This document shows, piece after piece, positions 40,292 through 47,785 of a stretch of 64,000 nt of DNA. The stretch is from positions 62,001 through 126,000 of the IMG/VR virus record IMGVR_UViG_3300032116_000004; one strand, written 5' to 3'. Each line of letters starts with the position of its first letter. The first letter of the stretch is position 1. The position numbers were made by a program, and so were the translations under genes. Below the pieces are notes generated by a model that ran no database searches, was not told the origin of the DNA, and was given only the letters and a program-made list of their open reading frames with translations. The stretch is from a virus.

Positions 40292-40316
40292 AGAAAAATC
40301 AGCACTTATTATATCA
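40213..40316 (+). promoter_or_regulatory. Structured intergenic RNA with alternative hairpins
   Basis: The RNA can fold as GGCAG-GTGC-CTGCC, then TGGGG / CCCCA, and then either GTCTAT / ATAGAC (40264-40286) or TGCTGATT / AATCAGCA, which exclude each other. It lies in front of the gene at 40330, whose RBS is CAAGGAG. It might be an attenuator-like leader or a small RNA. Confidence 0.4.
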
Positions 40317-40329
40317 CAAGGAGATACAC

Positions 40330-40605
40330 ATGCCCACAATCAGCGAAGTCAATCACGAAATCATGCACGGCGATTTCACCAATGATCAACTCAATGCCAT
40401 CGCCCTGGCCATCAAGTATCGCCGGCGCCAGATTGGACAAGAAGTAAAAGTCACCATCCGTGTGGGCACTCCGGTGAAGTTCTATCATCCCAAACTGGGC
40501 CAGGACATCTTTGGCACCGTGGACCGTGTGAAGCAGAAATTTATCCTGGTGCAGACACTGGGTGGTCGCTACAATGTTCCGGCCAACCTTTTGGAACGAG
40601 TATGA
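40330..40605 (+). CDS. Conserved small phage protein
   Basis: A 91-residue protein has VGTPVKFYHPKLGQDIFGTV, which resembles a KOW/SH3-like RNA or protein-binding barrel, after a short helical start. Similar proteins are frequent in T4-like phages. Function is unknown. It is ATGA-coupled to the next gene. Confidence 0.7.
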   Translation: MPTISEVNHEIMHGDFTNDQLNAIALAIKYRRRQIGQEVKVTIRVGTPVKFYHPKLGQDIFGTVDRVKQKFILVQTLGGRYNVPANLLERV

Positions 40606-41057
40606 AACAGCAGATCCGATACGATCATACCTTTGAGTTTGACCTCACGGGCCGGGTGCAGTTTGGTGATCTGCCCATAGATACCGTGCATGACTTGTTC
40701 CAGGATGGTCGTGTGGCCAGCAAGTTCCTGGAGAACATCTTGCCAGTATGGTTCGAAGATCTAGAATACGTGGATCAAGACGGCTATGATCATGTGCAGA
40801 CATCCACTGGTCGCAGGCTGGACCTCAAAGGCTTCACCCGCGGTGGTGCCAGTTATGCTCCCAGCAACATGCTGGGTGCCGGGCGCAAGATCGATAGAGA
40901 GAAATTGCATGAGCATGCTCTCACCATCGACTACATACTGAGTGATATCACAGAATTCCCCCGGGTGCGCATCGTGTTCAAACGTGGAACCGAATTGGTA
41001 GAAAACTATCCTGCGGGCAAGATACCCACACAAGAACGAGAACGACTGTTTGGATAA
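40602..41057 (+). CDS. Possible PD-(D/E)XK nuclease partner of the methyltransferase
   Basis: The 151-residue protein has a VDQDGYDHVQTSTGRRLDLK segment (about 57-76) that could supply the D...(D)xK catalytic pattern, followed by FTRGGASYAPSNMLGAGR. It overlaps the start of an N4/N6 methyltransferase gene by 8 bp. A restriction-type endonuclease with its own protecting methylase is a reasonable reading. The motif is short, so a general phage protein remains possible. Confidence 0.4.
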   Translation: MKQQIRYDHTFEFDLTGRVQFGDLPIDTVHDLFQDGRVASKFLENILPVWFEDLEYVDQDGYDHVQTSTGRRLDLKGFTRGGASYAPSNMLGAGRKIDREKLHEHALTIDYILSDITEFPRVRIVFKRGTELVENYPAGKIPTQERERLFG

Positions 41058-41844
41058 AAATAACATCATATTGCAGGACTGCGTTACAGGCATGCAGGCC
41101 TTGCCCGAAGCCAGTGTCGATATCTGCGTGACTTCTCCGCCCTACAACCTGGGCATTGGTTACAGCACCTATCGCGACGACCGGCCACGGCAGGACTATC
41201 TCCGATGGCTGGGGTCGGTGTTCGGCGAGATCAAAAGAGTGCTGACCGATGACGGACACTTCTGGCTCAACGTAGGTTACAGCAATCAAGATCCCTGGGT
41301 GGCACAAGACGTGGCGCAGGTGGCTCGTGATCATTTCGTGCTCCAGAATTCCGTGATGTGGGTCAAATCGATCTATGTCAACGGAAAGACATCGGGACAC
41401 TTCAAACCAGTGAACTCCGAACGTTACATCGCTCCCACATGGGAGCATGTGTTCCATTTCACCAAGGCAGGTCGGAGCCCATTGGACAAACTCACCATTG
41501 GTGTGCCCTACGAATACTATGCGGAGAATCTACGCAATCCCAAGACTGCCGGAACCAAACCCAATCTACGCTGTCGTGGCAACACCTGGTTCATACCCTA
41601 TGAGACCATCAGCAACCGGGCCAAGCATCGAGGCGATCATCCGGCCACTTTTCCTGTGGCCTTGGCCGAAAATTGCATCCGTGTGTCAGGCATCACATCA
41701 GGCACTGTGCTGGACCCATTCATGGGATCAGGCACTACTGCCATCGCGGCCCATCGCTGTGGTCTGTCATGGATGGGCTTTGAAATTGATGCAAACTACA
41801 GGGACTTTGCCCTGGATCGCATAGCCGCAGAAACCGCTGGTTGA
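41050..41844 (+). CDS. DNA methyltransferase, SPPY type
   Basis: The 264-residue enzyme has SPPYNLG (about 29, the catalytic motif of N4-cytosine or some N6-adenine beta-class enzymes) and DPFMGSGTT (about 219, AdoMet binding). The start is a TTG overlapping the previous stop by 8 bp. It may protect phage DNA from restriction or mark it; the neighbouring protein could be a matching nuclease. Confidence 0.9.
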   Translation: MDKNNIILQDCVTGMQALPEASVDICVTSPPYNLGIGYSTYRDDRPRQDYLRWLGSVFGEIKRVLTDDGHFWLNVGYSNQDPWVAQDVAQVARDHFVLQNSVMWVKSIYVNGKTSGHFKPVNSERYIAPTWEHVFHFTKAGRSPLDKLTIGVPYEYYAENLRNPKTAGTKPNLRCRGNTWFIPYETISNRAKHRGDHPATFPVALAENCIRVSGITSGTVLDPFMGSGTTAIAAHRCGLSWMGFEIDANYRDFALDRIAAETAG

Positions 41845-41870
41845 CCAGAAATAGTGATTTCGGTTATAAT
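41841..41870 (+). promoter_or_regulatory. Sigma70-like promoter giving a leaderless start
   Basis: TTGACC and TATAAT are separated by 18 bp. The expected transcription start is the A of the next ATG (41877), seven bases after the -10. Confidence 0.8.
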
Positions 41871-41876
41871 ATGGGT

Positions 41877-42107
41877 ATGCTAAGAAATGACCGAATCACC
41901 TGGGGCCTCAAATGGGCCGGAACTATCGTAACCCTGGCTGGAGCACTCTGCACCAGCCTCCGCATTGATCCTTTGAACGTATATCTGCTGAATCTAGGCA
42001 GTTTGGTTTTTGTGCTATGGGCCGTGCGTATCCGCGACCGTGCCATGATCACTGTGAACGTGGGCTTATTGTCCATATACCTTGTAGGGTTATTTTTCAC
42101 TAGGTAA
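41877..42107 (+). CDS. Small membrane protein
   Basis: The 76-residue protein has three hydrophobic segments (about 10-28, 33-50 and 56-74). There is no Shine-Dalgarno, and the ATG coincides with the predicted +1 of the upstream promoter, so translation would be leaderless. Its TAA stop lies within the next palindrome. Function is unknown. Confidence 0.65.
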   Translation: MLRNDRITWGLKWAGTIVTLAGALCTSLRIDPLNVYLLNLGSLVFVLWAVRIRDRAMITVNVGLLSIYLVGLFFTR

Positions 42108-42120
42108 GTGCGCACTAACC
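42103..42120. repeat. 18-bp palindromic element, copy 3
   Basis: GGTAAGTGCGCACTAACC includes the TAA stop of the upstream gene. The promoter -35 is 6 bp downstream. Confidence 0.9.
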
Positions 42121-42126
42121 TAGCGG

Positions 42127-42156
42127 TTGACCAAAAAAGCCATTTTCGGTTATAAT
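42127..42156 (+). promoter_or_regulatory. Sigma70-like early promoter
   Basis: TTGACC, 18 bp, TATAAT, followed by the conserved TAGGTATAGTAAA start region. Confidence 0.88.
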
Positions 42157-42185
42157 ATAGGTATAGTAAACATCAAGGAGCAGAT

Positions 42186-42464
42186 ATGTCATATTACATC
42201 ATAGTCAAAGCCACAGGACTCATCGTTTCGGATGGCCCAAATCGCACTCGTGCCTATCGCACTCAAGGTGCCGCCAAGGCCACCATCACTAGATTGGTCA
42301 AGAAAGCCGGTTGGAAGGGCAACGAGTTTGAAATCACTCACACCCGCGATTACCAACCACGCATGGTCACTCGTCGGAATTTGATGTCAGGCCAGGAGTT
42401 CCAAGAAGATGTGAACACTCCTTACTTCTGCTCGCCTGCATCCGAATCCTACTGGAGCATGTGA
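42186..42464 (+). CDS. Small phage protein
   Basis: A 92-residue basic protein starts MSYYIIVKATGLIVSDGPNR, with AAGGAG upstream. A helix with Lys/Arg (KATITRLVKKAGWKG) follows. Function is unknown. It is GTGA-coupled to a SWIM-zinc-finger gene. Confidence 0.65.
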   Translation: MSYYIIVKATGLIVSDGPNRTRAYRTQGAAKATITRLVKKAGWKGNEFEITHTRDYQPRMVTRRNLMSGQEFQEDVNTPYFCSPASESYWSM

Positions 42465-42862
42465 TCGTGGCGCTGAAGATCATGCGCGAAGTCACTGAAT
42501 GGAAGGGCGTGGAATATCGCCTGCCCAACCATGTGTATCTCATGGATGGCGACAAGGTCTATGCCTACTCCAAATGGGGTCAAAGCGAGCCCCAATACAT
42601 GAAGACCTTTCTCCGCATGGATCGCAGGGGCAGAAAGTTTGAAGAAGTCAAAAAGAACACCTGGAAGTTCGATCTATCAATACAGACCGAAGCCCCTGCC
42701 AAAGAGCCAGAACCTCAAGGTGAGATCTGGACTGTGCAAGGGAGCAAAGGCAACCAATATTTTGTCAATCTTTCGGCCGGACACTGGTCATGCACCTGTC
42801 CCGGATTTGGATTCCGACGCCATTGTCGGCATGTGGACGAACTGCAAACTGCCCAAAAATAA
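42461..42862 (+). CDS. SWIM-type zinc-finger protein
   Basis: The 133-residue product ends in WSCTCPGFGFRRHCRHV, the CxC...CxH SWIM zinc-binding pattern (about 109-123), after a basic N-terminal domain. SWIM domains bind DNA or proteins. The GTG start overlaps the previous stop. It might be a transcription regulator or an adaptor to a nuclease. Confidence 0.75.
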   Translation: MIVALKIMREVTEWKGVEYRLPNHVYLMDGDKVYAYSKWGQSEPQYMKTFLRMDRRGRKFEEVKKNTWKFDLSIQTEAPAKEPEPQGEIWTVQGSKGNQYFVNLSAGHWSCTCPGFGFRRHCRHVDELQTAQK

Positions 42863-42881
42863 ACCGCCTCAAGGGCGGTTT
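42861..42881 (+). terminator. Stem-loop after the SWIM gene, probable terminator
   Basis: AAACCGCC / GGCGGTTT with a TCAAG loop sits at the stop codon. The T-rich tail is weak (ATCCTTTC). Confidence 0.6.
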
Positions 42882-42909
42882 ATCCTTTCGAAAACCCGGT
42901 GAGCCTGGA

Positions 42910-43068
42910 TTACTTCTTGGCTTCTTTCTTTTCGTCTTTCTTGTCCTTCTTTTCTTCTTTCTTCACTTCGGCTTTTTTTGGCTCTTCTTTCTTAGCAGGA
43001 GCGGGTGTCTGGGCGACGGCCACACCAGCGGCAAAAAGACCAGCGATAAGAGTTGCGATTGCTTTCAT
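42910..43068 (-). CDS. Exported Lys/Glu-rich small protein
   Basis: The 52-residue protein has a signal peptide (MKAIATLIAGLFAAGVAVAQ, about 1-20), then a low-complexity KKEE/KK tail with Pro/Ala. GGAGG is upstream on the minus strand. Short proteins of this type are common in betaproteobacterial chromosomes, so it may be host-derived. Function is unknown. Confidence 0.75.
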   Translation of the reverse strand: MKAIATLIAGLFAAGVAVAQTPAPAKKEEPKKAEVKKEEKKDKKDEKKEAKK

Positions 43069-43163
43069 GATTCCTCCAATTGGATAAAAGCGGTGTGAGC
43101 AAGACCATCCTGCCCACAATGCTATATATCACGTTTCAATGATACAAGATGGGTAAACTCACA

Positions 43164-43219
43164 GCAGTAATTCTACCAAAATCGTAGATCTTACTGCCGA
43201 CATAGTGTATTATTATAAC
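43164..43219 (+). promoter_or_regulatory. Promoter with inverted-repeat operator for the HTH gene
   Basis: GCAGTAA / TTACTGC with inner TCTAC / GTAGA forms a hairpin or dyad (43164-43197). TTACTG (43191) and TATAAC (43214) are separated by 17 bp. Thus the dyad overlaps the -35. Another hairpin, CGCTGT / ACAGCG, is at 43221-43237. Confidence 0.5.
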
Positions 43220-43260
43220 ACGCTGTAAAACACAGCGACTTACTATAGAAAGGTAATACT

Positions 43261-43530
43261 GTGAAATTTATCAATCCCGAAACCAAGACGTTCCGTGTGC
43301 TCAAAGCACTGCAAAATGGTCAACCCGTGACCGAATCCAAGGCCAAGAAAATGGGCATCGGCAATCTCAACGCCGAAATCCATCGCATCCGCCAGCATGG
43401 ATTCGCTGTCTACACCAACCGTCGCACCGCAGGTAATGGTGTGAACGTGACTGAGTATGTGTTGGGCAAACCAAGCCGTAACATGGTTGCTTTGGCATAC
43501 AAAGCACAGGCCATGGGTATCACGGTCTAA
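43261..43530 (+). CDS. Winged-helix-like small protein
   Basis: An 89-residue product with TFRVLKALQNGQPVTESKAKK, IHRIRQHGFAVYTN and VNVTEYVLGKPSR has the helix-turn-helix plus wing layout of small phage DNA-binding proteins. The start is a GTG, with AAAGG upstream. An inverted repeat overlaps its promoter, so it may regulate itself. Confidence 0.7.
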   Translation: MKFINPETKTFRVLKALQNGQPVTESKAKKMGIGNLNAEIHRIRQHGFAVYTNRRTAGNGVNVTEYVLGKPSRNMVALAYKAQAMGITV

Positions 43531-43571
43531 TCAAAGGTTCGCTGGCCAACCCAAATTGGTCACCCTTGTCC

Positions 43572-43601
43572 AAAAGGCTACCACGGTAGCCTTTTTTTTT
43601 T
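43572..43601 (+). terminator. Rho-independent terminator
   Basis: AAAAGGCTACC / GGTAGCCTTTT with a 2-nt gap and a long T run. Confidence 0.93.
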
Positions 43602-43603
43602 GA

Positions 43604-43632
43604 TTGACCGGTAATTTCTTTTTTGCTATAAT
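43604..43632 (+). promoter_or_regulatory. Sigma70-like early promoter, leaderless product
   Basis: TTGACC, 17 bp, TGCTATAAT. The next ATG begins six bases after the -10, so the mRNA is expected to start at or near the start codon. Confidence 0.85.
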
Positions 43633-43637
43633 TAGAT

Positions 43638-44102
43638 ATGCTAAAAAAACTCATGCAACGATTAGGACGACATCGGGTGATCATGGATCGCCAGGACGAC
43701 GAACCTTATCTGGAAAGATATTATCTATTCCTCAAGGATCGCCAACGGTTTCCGTTCAATGTGTTCTTGCACCGATTCCTCAAGGGTGATCCCCACGATG
43801 TGCATGATCATCCCTGGCCCTATGCCACTCTGATATTGAAAGGCGGATACTATGAATGGGTTCCACAGTTTGATAGCCAAGGGCGCAAATCCAGTGAGAT
43901 TCGTCACTGGCGTGGCCCCGGACATTTCCGCATCTGTGGTGCTGGCAGTTACCATCGCATTGAACTCAAACCGGGTGTGACTGCCTGGACCTTGTTCATG
44001 CCCGGACCACATCGACGCGAATGGGGATTTTTGTTTAACAACAAGTGGATCCCCCACAACGAATATTTCCAACTGAGACGTTTGCTAAACAACAAGGAGT
44101 AA
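43638..44102 (+). CDS. Cupin-like protein
   Basis: The 154-residue protein has YYLFLKDRQRFPFNVFLHRF, then DPHDVHDHPWPYATLILKGGY with an H-D-H metal-site pattern (about 51-59), and WRGPGHFRICGAGSYHRIEL. This is the conserved cupin family of unknown function found in many phages. No Shine-Dalgarno is present; the ATG is at +1 of the promoter, suggesting leaderless translation. ATG 43653 is a less likely start. Confidence 0.8.
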   Translation: MLKKLMQRLGRHRVIMDRQDDEPYLERYYLFLKDRQRFPFNVFLHRFLKGDPHDVHDHPWPYATLILKGGYYEWVPQFDSQGRKSSEIRHWRGPGHFRICGAGSYHRIELKPGVTAWTLFMPGPHRREWGFLFNNKWIPHNEYFQLRRLLNNKE

Positions 44103-44106
44103 GGCC

Positions 44107-44640
44107 ATGCCCAACTGGTGTTCCAACACTTTGACCCTGTCGCACGAAGATCCTGCACAAATACGTCGCGCGGCCGATGCGTTCCAACGCGGAGAACTCC
44201 TACAAGAATTGGTGCCCAATCCCAGCAGTGAATGGAACTATGAATGGTCATGCGAACATTGGGGAACCAAATGGGACGTGGGCGGCAAAGATTATGGTGA
44301 ACCTGACATCTCTGATGATGGTCGAAGCATGACCGTGAACTTTGATTCGGCTTGGGCACCGCCCACAGCGGCCTATGATGTCATGCTCGATCAAGGATTT
44401 GATGTGGAAGCCATGTATTATGAGCCTGGTTGTGCGTTCGCAGGGATCTACTCTGGCGGTTCAGACGACAACTACGATCTCACAGACATGGACAGCAAGG
44501 CCGCCAAAGAAGCCTTGCCCCCGGATCTAGACGATTGGTTCGCCATCTCAGAAACCATGGCCGAATACGAAGACGAAGAGCCCTTGACAGAATGGTATAT
44601 ACAAGGTGCCAAAGACAAAGGACTGATCAAAGATGAGTGA
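44107..44640 (+). CDS. DUF1281/YubB-like protein
   Basis: This 177-residue acidic product starts MPNWCSNTLTL, with WSCEHWGTKWDVG and VNFDSAWAPP, the hallmarks of the DUF1281/YubB ferredoxin-like family found on plasmids and phages. Function is unknown. CAAGGAG precedes it. The end overlaps the next gene by 8 bp. Confidence 0.8.
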   Translation: MPNWCSNTLTLSHEDPAQIRRAADAFQRGELLQELVPNPSSEWNYEWSCEHWGTKWDVGGKDYGEPDISDDGRSMTVNFDSAWAPPTAAYDVMLDQGFDVEAMYYEPGCAFAGIYSGGSDDNYDLTDMDSKAAKEALPPDLDDWFAISETMAEYEDEEPLTEWYIQGAKDKGLIKDE

Positions 44641-45001
44641 TTTTATTGTAGGTGGTATCCTGGGCATGCTCCTGGGCATATGGCTGTTCTATCTTGTGAT
44701 GAAAATGGCCGTGCATATCACTGTGGCCCGAGCCAGCAAAGAATTACAGGACCTAGAGAAGGCCATAGAGCAATATCACGAAGAAGACATGATACCGTGC
44801 CGTGTGGAGTCGCATCAAGGCATGTTTTTCGTGTATAATGATCAAACCAATGAATTTATGGCACAAGGCAATACCTTGACCGAACTGAGAGAGCGCATCA
44901 AAGCCCGCTGGTCCAACATACGTGTGAGCGTGGTGGCCGGTGACGAAGCAGTTCTCCAACAACTGAAAGAGCAATTAAATGAAAGTAGCAGTAGCCAGTG
45001 A
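44633..45001 (+). CDS. Single-span membrane protein
   Basis: A 122-residue protein has an N-terminal membrane helix (about 4-28, IVGGILGMLLGIWLFYLVM) and a cytoplasmic domain with HQGMFFVYNDQTNEFMAQGN, a pattern seen in phage proteins of unknown role. It overlaps both neighbours. Confidence 0.65.
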   Translation: MSDFIVGGILGMLLGIWLFYLVMKMAVHITVARASKELQDLEKAIEQYHEEDMIPCRVESHQGMFFVYNDQTNEFMAQGNTLTELRERIKARWSNIRVSVVAGDEAVLQQLKEQLNESSSSQ

Positions 45002-45860
45002 TGTGCATCTGGAATTTGGAGATTGTGATATCCCCAACACAGAGTCAGCCGATGTGCTGATCCTATCGGGCGATATCTGTGTAGCCCGCGACATCGGTCG
45101 CCCGGATACCACCAATTTCATGGAAGGTGCTCGTAGCCAACGCATACGAGATTTCTTCCAGCGTGTAAGCGAGGCATTCCCTCATGTGATTTTTGTCATG
45201 GGCAATCATGAACACTATCACGGAGACTTTGCAAAGAGTTACAGCATCCTGAAAAACATGTTGGCCGACACCCATCTCCACAATGTTTACCTTTTGGAAA
45301 AAGCGTGCCGGGATATAGATGGTTGGACATTCATCGGTGGCACCTTGTGGACAGACTTTAACGGAGCCGATCTTCAGACCATGCAACATGCGTCATGGGG
45401 CATGAACGATTATCACGGAATCCGCAATTCTAATTCTGGGCATGCTTCGGGCATCTGGAAACTGATCCCCGAGCATACCTTGCGAGACCATTATGCCATG
45501 CGAGATTACATCCGGGTGGTGCTGGACAACCGCAGAGATCAAGGTCTGCGCGATCGCCGGGTGGTAGTGGTTGGACATCATGCGCCCAGCCGTTCCTCAA
45601 CACACCCACGCTATCGACATGACATCCTGATGAATGGTTGCTACTCCACACCCATGGACGAGTTCATCCTAACACACCCGGAGATCGTGTTATGGACACA
45701 TGGTCACACTCACGAAGATTTTGATTACATGATCGGATCAACCCGTGTGGTATGCAACCCACGCGGCTACATTGGACACGAAGAAAGGGCCGACCGATGG
45801 CAGGCAAAATACATAGATTTGGACAGTATGTCCGCTACAGCGGAGTCAGTGTCATTGTAG
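44979..45860 (+). CDS. Metallophosphoesterase (calcineurin-like)
   Basis: The 293-residue enzyme has SDVH (about 8-11), SGDIC (about 30), GNHEHY (about 74), GHHAPS (about 199) and HGHTHED (about 246), the full set of metal ligands. Substrate is unknown. It is a second family member with the reverse-strand protein at 12796. Its start overlaps the previous gene by 23 bp. Confidence 0.9.
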   Translation: MKVAVASDVHLEFGDCDIPNTESADVLILSGDICVARDIGRPDTTNFMEGARSQRIRDFFQRVSEAFPHVIFVMGNHEHYHGDFAKSYSILKNMLADTHLHNVYLLEKACRDIDGWTFIGGTLWTDFNGADLQTMQHASWGMNDYHGIRNSNSGHASGIWKLIPEHTLRDHYAMRDYIRVVLDNRRDQGLRDRRVVVVGHHAPSRSSTHPRYRHDILMNGCYSTPMDEFILTHPEIVLWTHGHTHEDFDYMIGSTRVVCNPRGYIGHEERADRWQAKYIDLDSMSATAESVSL

Positions 45861-46000
45861 CACTAAATCCACTGTGGTGGAAGGTGTTACCCTGGGCCAG
45901 GAATGAAACGGTAGCAGAATGGGGAGCCGCAGAACACACCTACGCCTGCGGCTTCCTTGGTGTTACTATTCGGGTTTGGATCGACTCGGGAGATTGGTAA
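45797..46000 (+). CDS. Small phage protein
   Basis: A 67-residue product (MAGKIHRFGQYVRYSG at the start) overlaps the end of the phosphoesterase by 64 bp in a different frame. It ends with AACGFLGVTIRVW-like strands. Coupling and familiar small-protein style suggest it is real. Function is unknown. Confidence 0.5.
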   Translation: MAGKIHRFGQYVRYSGVSVIVALNPLWWKVLPWARNETVAEWGAAEHTYACGFLGVTIRVWIDSGDW

Positions 46001-46070
46001 TGGCCACAGAGATCACAGTGGCAAAGAAAAATATTTTAGACTATTTGATTTTAATTGGATATACTGAGAG

Positions 46071-46099
46071 TTGACAATAATAAATATCTTTGCTATACT
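46071..46099 (+). promoter_or_regulatory. Strong sigma70 promoter
   Basis: TTGACA, 17 bp, TGCTATACT. It lies at the start of a 140-nt leader for the ParB-like gene. Confidence 0.85.
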
Positions 46100-46104
46100 A
46101 ATGG

Positions 46105-46180
46105 CATAGTATTAAAAATCAGTTTGATACTATTATTTTATTACATCTGAAGATGTAATCTAGCTAGGTCTGAAGATTTA
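46105..46180 (+). promoter_or_regulatory. Structured leader with three hairpins
   Basis: The first hairpin pairs ATAGTATTAAA with TTTGATACTAT (46105-46132, one G-T pair) and is followed by a T-rich stretch. The second is ATTACATC-TGAA-GATGTAAT (46141-46160). The third is CTAGGTC-TGAA-GATTTAG with two G-T pairs. The last two share a CTGAAG loop. The set could be a regulatory leader or a terminator-antiterminator. Confidence 0.5.
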
Positions 46181-46214
46181 GTTAGTGATACAAGCATTCT
46201 ACAAAGGAGAAATG

Positions 46215-47225
46215 ATGCTTACTAAAACTACCCCACAATCGTGGCATGCCCACACACCTATCCCGCAAACTCGCATAGTTGATCCTATCGAACTCGACGA
46301 TGAACTGAAATCATTGCCGCTGTTTGGTGCACCTCCGAGAGGAGTTATGGCCGGTTACGAACGAGTATCAGTTAATGCTCCAATGGCAATAGCTCAGCGA
46401 CCTTTTCATCCAAAAAATGTTCGCAAAAACATTATAAAAACTAAAGGCCAGATTGATTGGAATTTGTTTGGTGTAGCTACTGCTGTTCGAAACAAAAAAA
46501 CAGGCGAAACATGCATTATCAACGGGCAACATCGTATTAGTCTTATTAAGACTTTGGATCCCAGCATTAAAGATGTTCCAGCACACATCATCGAAGAAGA
46601 TGACGAAGTTTATGTAGCCAAATTATTTGGTTATATGAACGGTGGAGCCAGTGATGCGGTTACTCGTGAAGAAAGACTTTGGGCAGATATTGTTGCTCAA
46701 GACCCACAGGCCTTGAATATTGAGCGTATATTAGTTAAATGTGGTCTTGGATGCGGAATTGTAAATGAGCTCGACTCCAAAGGAAATAGAAATATACAAG
46801 TCAATGTCGCAGGATTTGAAAAATGTATTGCTATAGGAGAGGACGAAACAATCAGAGCACTTGCTTTGATACGCAAAGCCTACCCACAGGAGAAAAAAAA
46901 TATTGATCAACAACTTCTGGGATTGACTACGTTTCTTGGTATTAGAGAATACGACAAGATCATGGACCCAACAACTAAACTAAGTCAAAGATTTGATGAG
47001 TGGTTTATCAACGTAGTTCCTCAAAGTTTATCTTTTGACAAAGGTTTAAAGTTTTTTGCCAACAGAAATTGGGCACCAAGTTGGGAAGATGCGATAGCAT
47101 ACGGTATTGCTAAAAAGTTTAGATTTTGGTTAGGAGTTCGTGGATTCCCTCAAATCGGAATGACTACGTTAAACGATCTTAAACGCCGTCATAGCAAGAA
47201 ATTTGAAGACGAGGATGAAGAATAA
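46215..47225 (+). CDS. ParB/Srx-fold protein
   Basis: The product has about 336 residues from ATG 46215 (46212 also possible; AAAGGAG is upstream). It has FHPKNVRKNII and TCIINGQHRISLIKTL, the G-Q-H-R signature of the ParB/sulfiredoxin nuclease fold at about 98-113. The rest is helical with an acidic end. The gene is clearly more AT-rich and uses more TTA/AAA codons than neighbours, a sign of separate origin. Role may be DNA binding or nuclease; not a known partition system. Confidence 0.7.
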   Translation: MLTKTTPQSWHAHTPIPQTRIVDPIELDDELKSLPLFGAPPRGVMAGYERVSVNAPMAIAQRPFHPKNVRKNIIKTKGQIDWNLFGVATAVRNKKTGETCIINGQHRISLIKTLDPSIKDVPAHIIEEDDEVYVAKLFGYMNGGASDAVTREERLWADIVAQDPQALNIERILVKCGLGCGIVNELDSKGNRNIQVNVAGFEKCIAIGEDETIRALALIRKAYPQEKKNIDQQLLGLTTFLGIREYDKIMDPTTKLSQRFDEWFINVVPQSLSFDKGLKFFANRNWAPSWEDAIAYGIAKKFRFWLGVRGFPQIGMTTLNDLKRRHSKKFEDEDEE

Positions 47226-47409
47226 TACCAACGATCCATGTTGGAAAAGCCCGGGTCACGAAATGCGTGCCTGGGCCGAAGAATGGGAAAAAGAGATAGG
47301 TAATCAAGGTCACGGCCTTGGGGATTTATCTCAACCTTGTCAGGCAAAACCAGGAGAAATTTGTCCAGCCTGCGACAAAGAATGGCAATGGCCGCAACAA
47401 TTACCTTGA
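47215..47409 (+). CDS. Small Cys-rich protein
   Basis: A 64-residue product starts MKNNTNDPCWKSPGHEMRAW and ends with CQAKPGEICPACDKEW, a CxxC pair that could bind zinc. It overlaps the ParB-like gene by 11 bp. Function is unknown. Confidence 0.6.
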   Translation: MKNNTNDPCWKSPGHEMRAWAEEWEKEIGNQGHGLGDLSQPCQAKPGEICPACDKEWQWPQQLP

Positions 47410-47585
47410 CAAGAAAACAGTTAGAACGTATAATAACACACATGGCTCTTGATGATGGCATTGAGAGTGTGACTATTTTTGAAACTAACACATCCGGCAT
47501 TGGTGCTAGCCATCATGCCTTGTTTAATAAAAGTCAGATCGAACGCAGTTTCGAAGATGATATAACAGACGTGGAGGTGTGGTAA
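47382..47585 (+). CDS. Small phage protein
   Basis: The 67-residue protein from ATG 47382 (or 47388) has ITLTRKQLERIITHM and a SGIGASHHA segment, features of a common short phage protein. A perfect TTGACA/TATAAT pair lies inside it and could express a shorter form from ATG 47442. It overlaps both neighbours. Confidence 0.6.
   Translation: MAMAATITLTRKQLERIITHMALDDGIESVTIFETNTSGIGASHHALFNKSQIERSFEDDITDVEVW
47406..47434 (+). promoter_or_regulatory. Internal consensus promoter
   Basis: TTGACA, 17 bp, TATAAT matches the sigma70 consensus completely but lies within a coding region. The predicted start is next to an in-frame ATG at 47442. Confidence 0.55.
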
Positions 47586-47785
47586 TGCACGAAAGATTTA
47601 AGCAACTTAGTTTGATGGCAGGCGGCAGCCATTATCCTAGTATCAACCCAGATCTACAGCAACGATTTGGCGAGTTGATCGTGCAGGAGTGCATTGAGCA
47701 ACTGCTAGAGTGGAAGAACGAACCTTTTCCATTTGATGAGAAAACCGCTGTGTGGATTTTAAAAGAACATTTTGGAGTCAAATGA
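47585..47785 (+). CDS. Small conserved phage protein, paralogue A
   Basis: The 66-residue protein starts MHERFKQLSLMAGGSHY, has an FGELIVQECIEQLLEW helix and ends ILKEHFGVK. It matches a short phage family (RFxELIVxEC...IKxHFGV). The next gene is a tandem paralogue, sharing the C-terminal DNA almost exactly. Confidence 0.75.
   Translation: MHERFKQLSLMAGGSHYPSINPDLQQRFGELIVQECIEQLLEWKNEPFPFDEKTAVWILKEHFGVK

Noticed and set aside
42861-42881. Perfect confidence in this stem as a terminator
   Set aside because: The stem is good but the U tract is interrupted, so it is listed with moderate confidence only.
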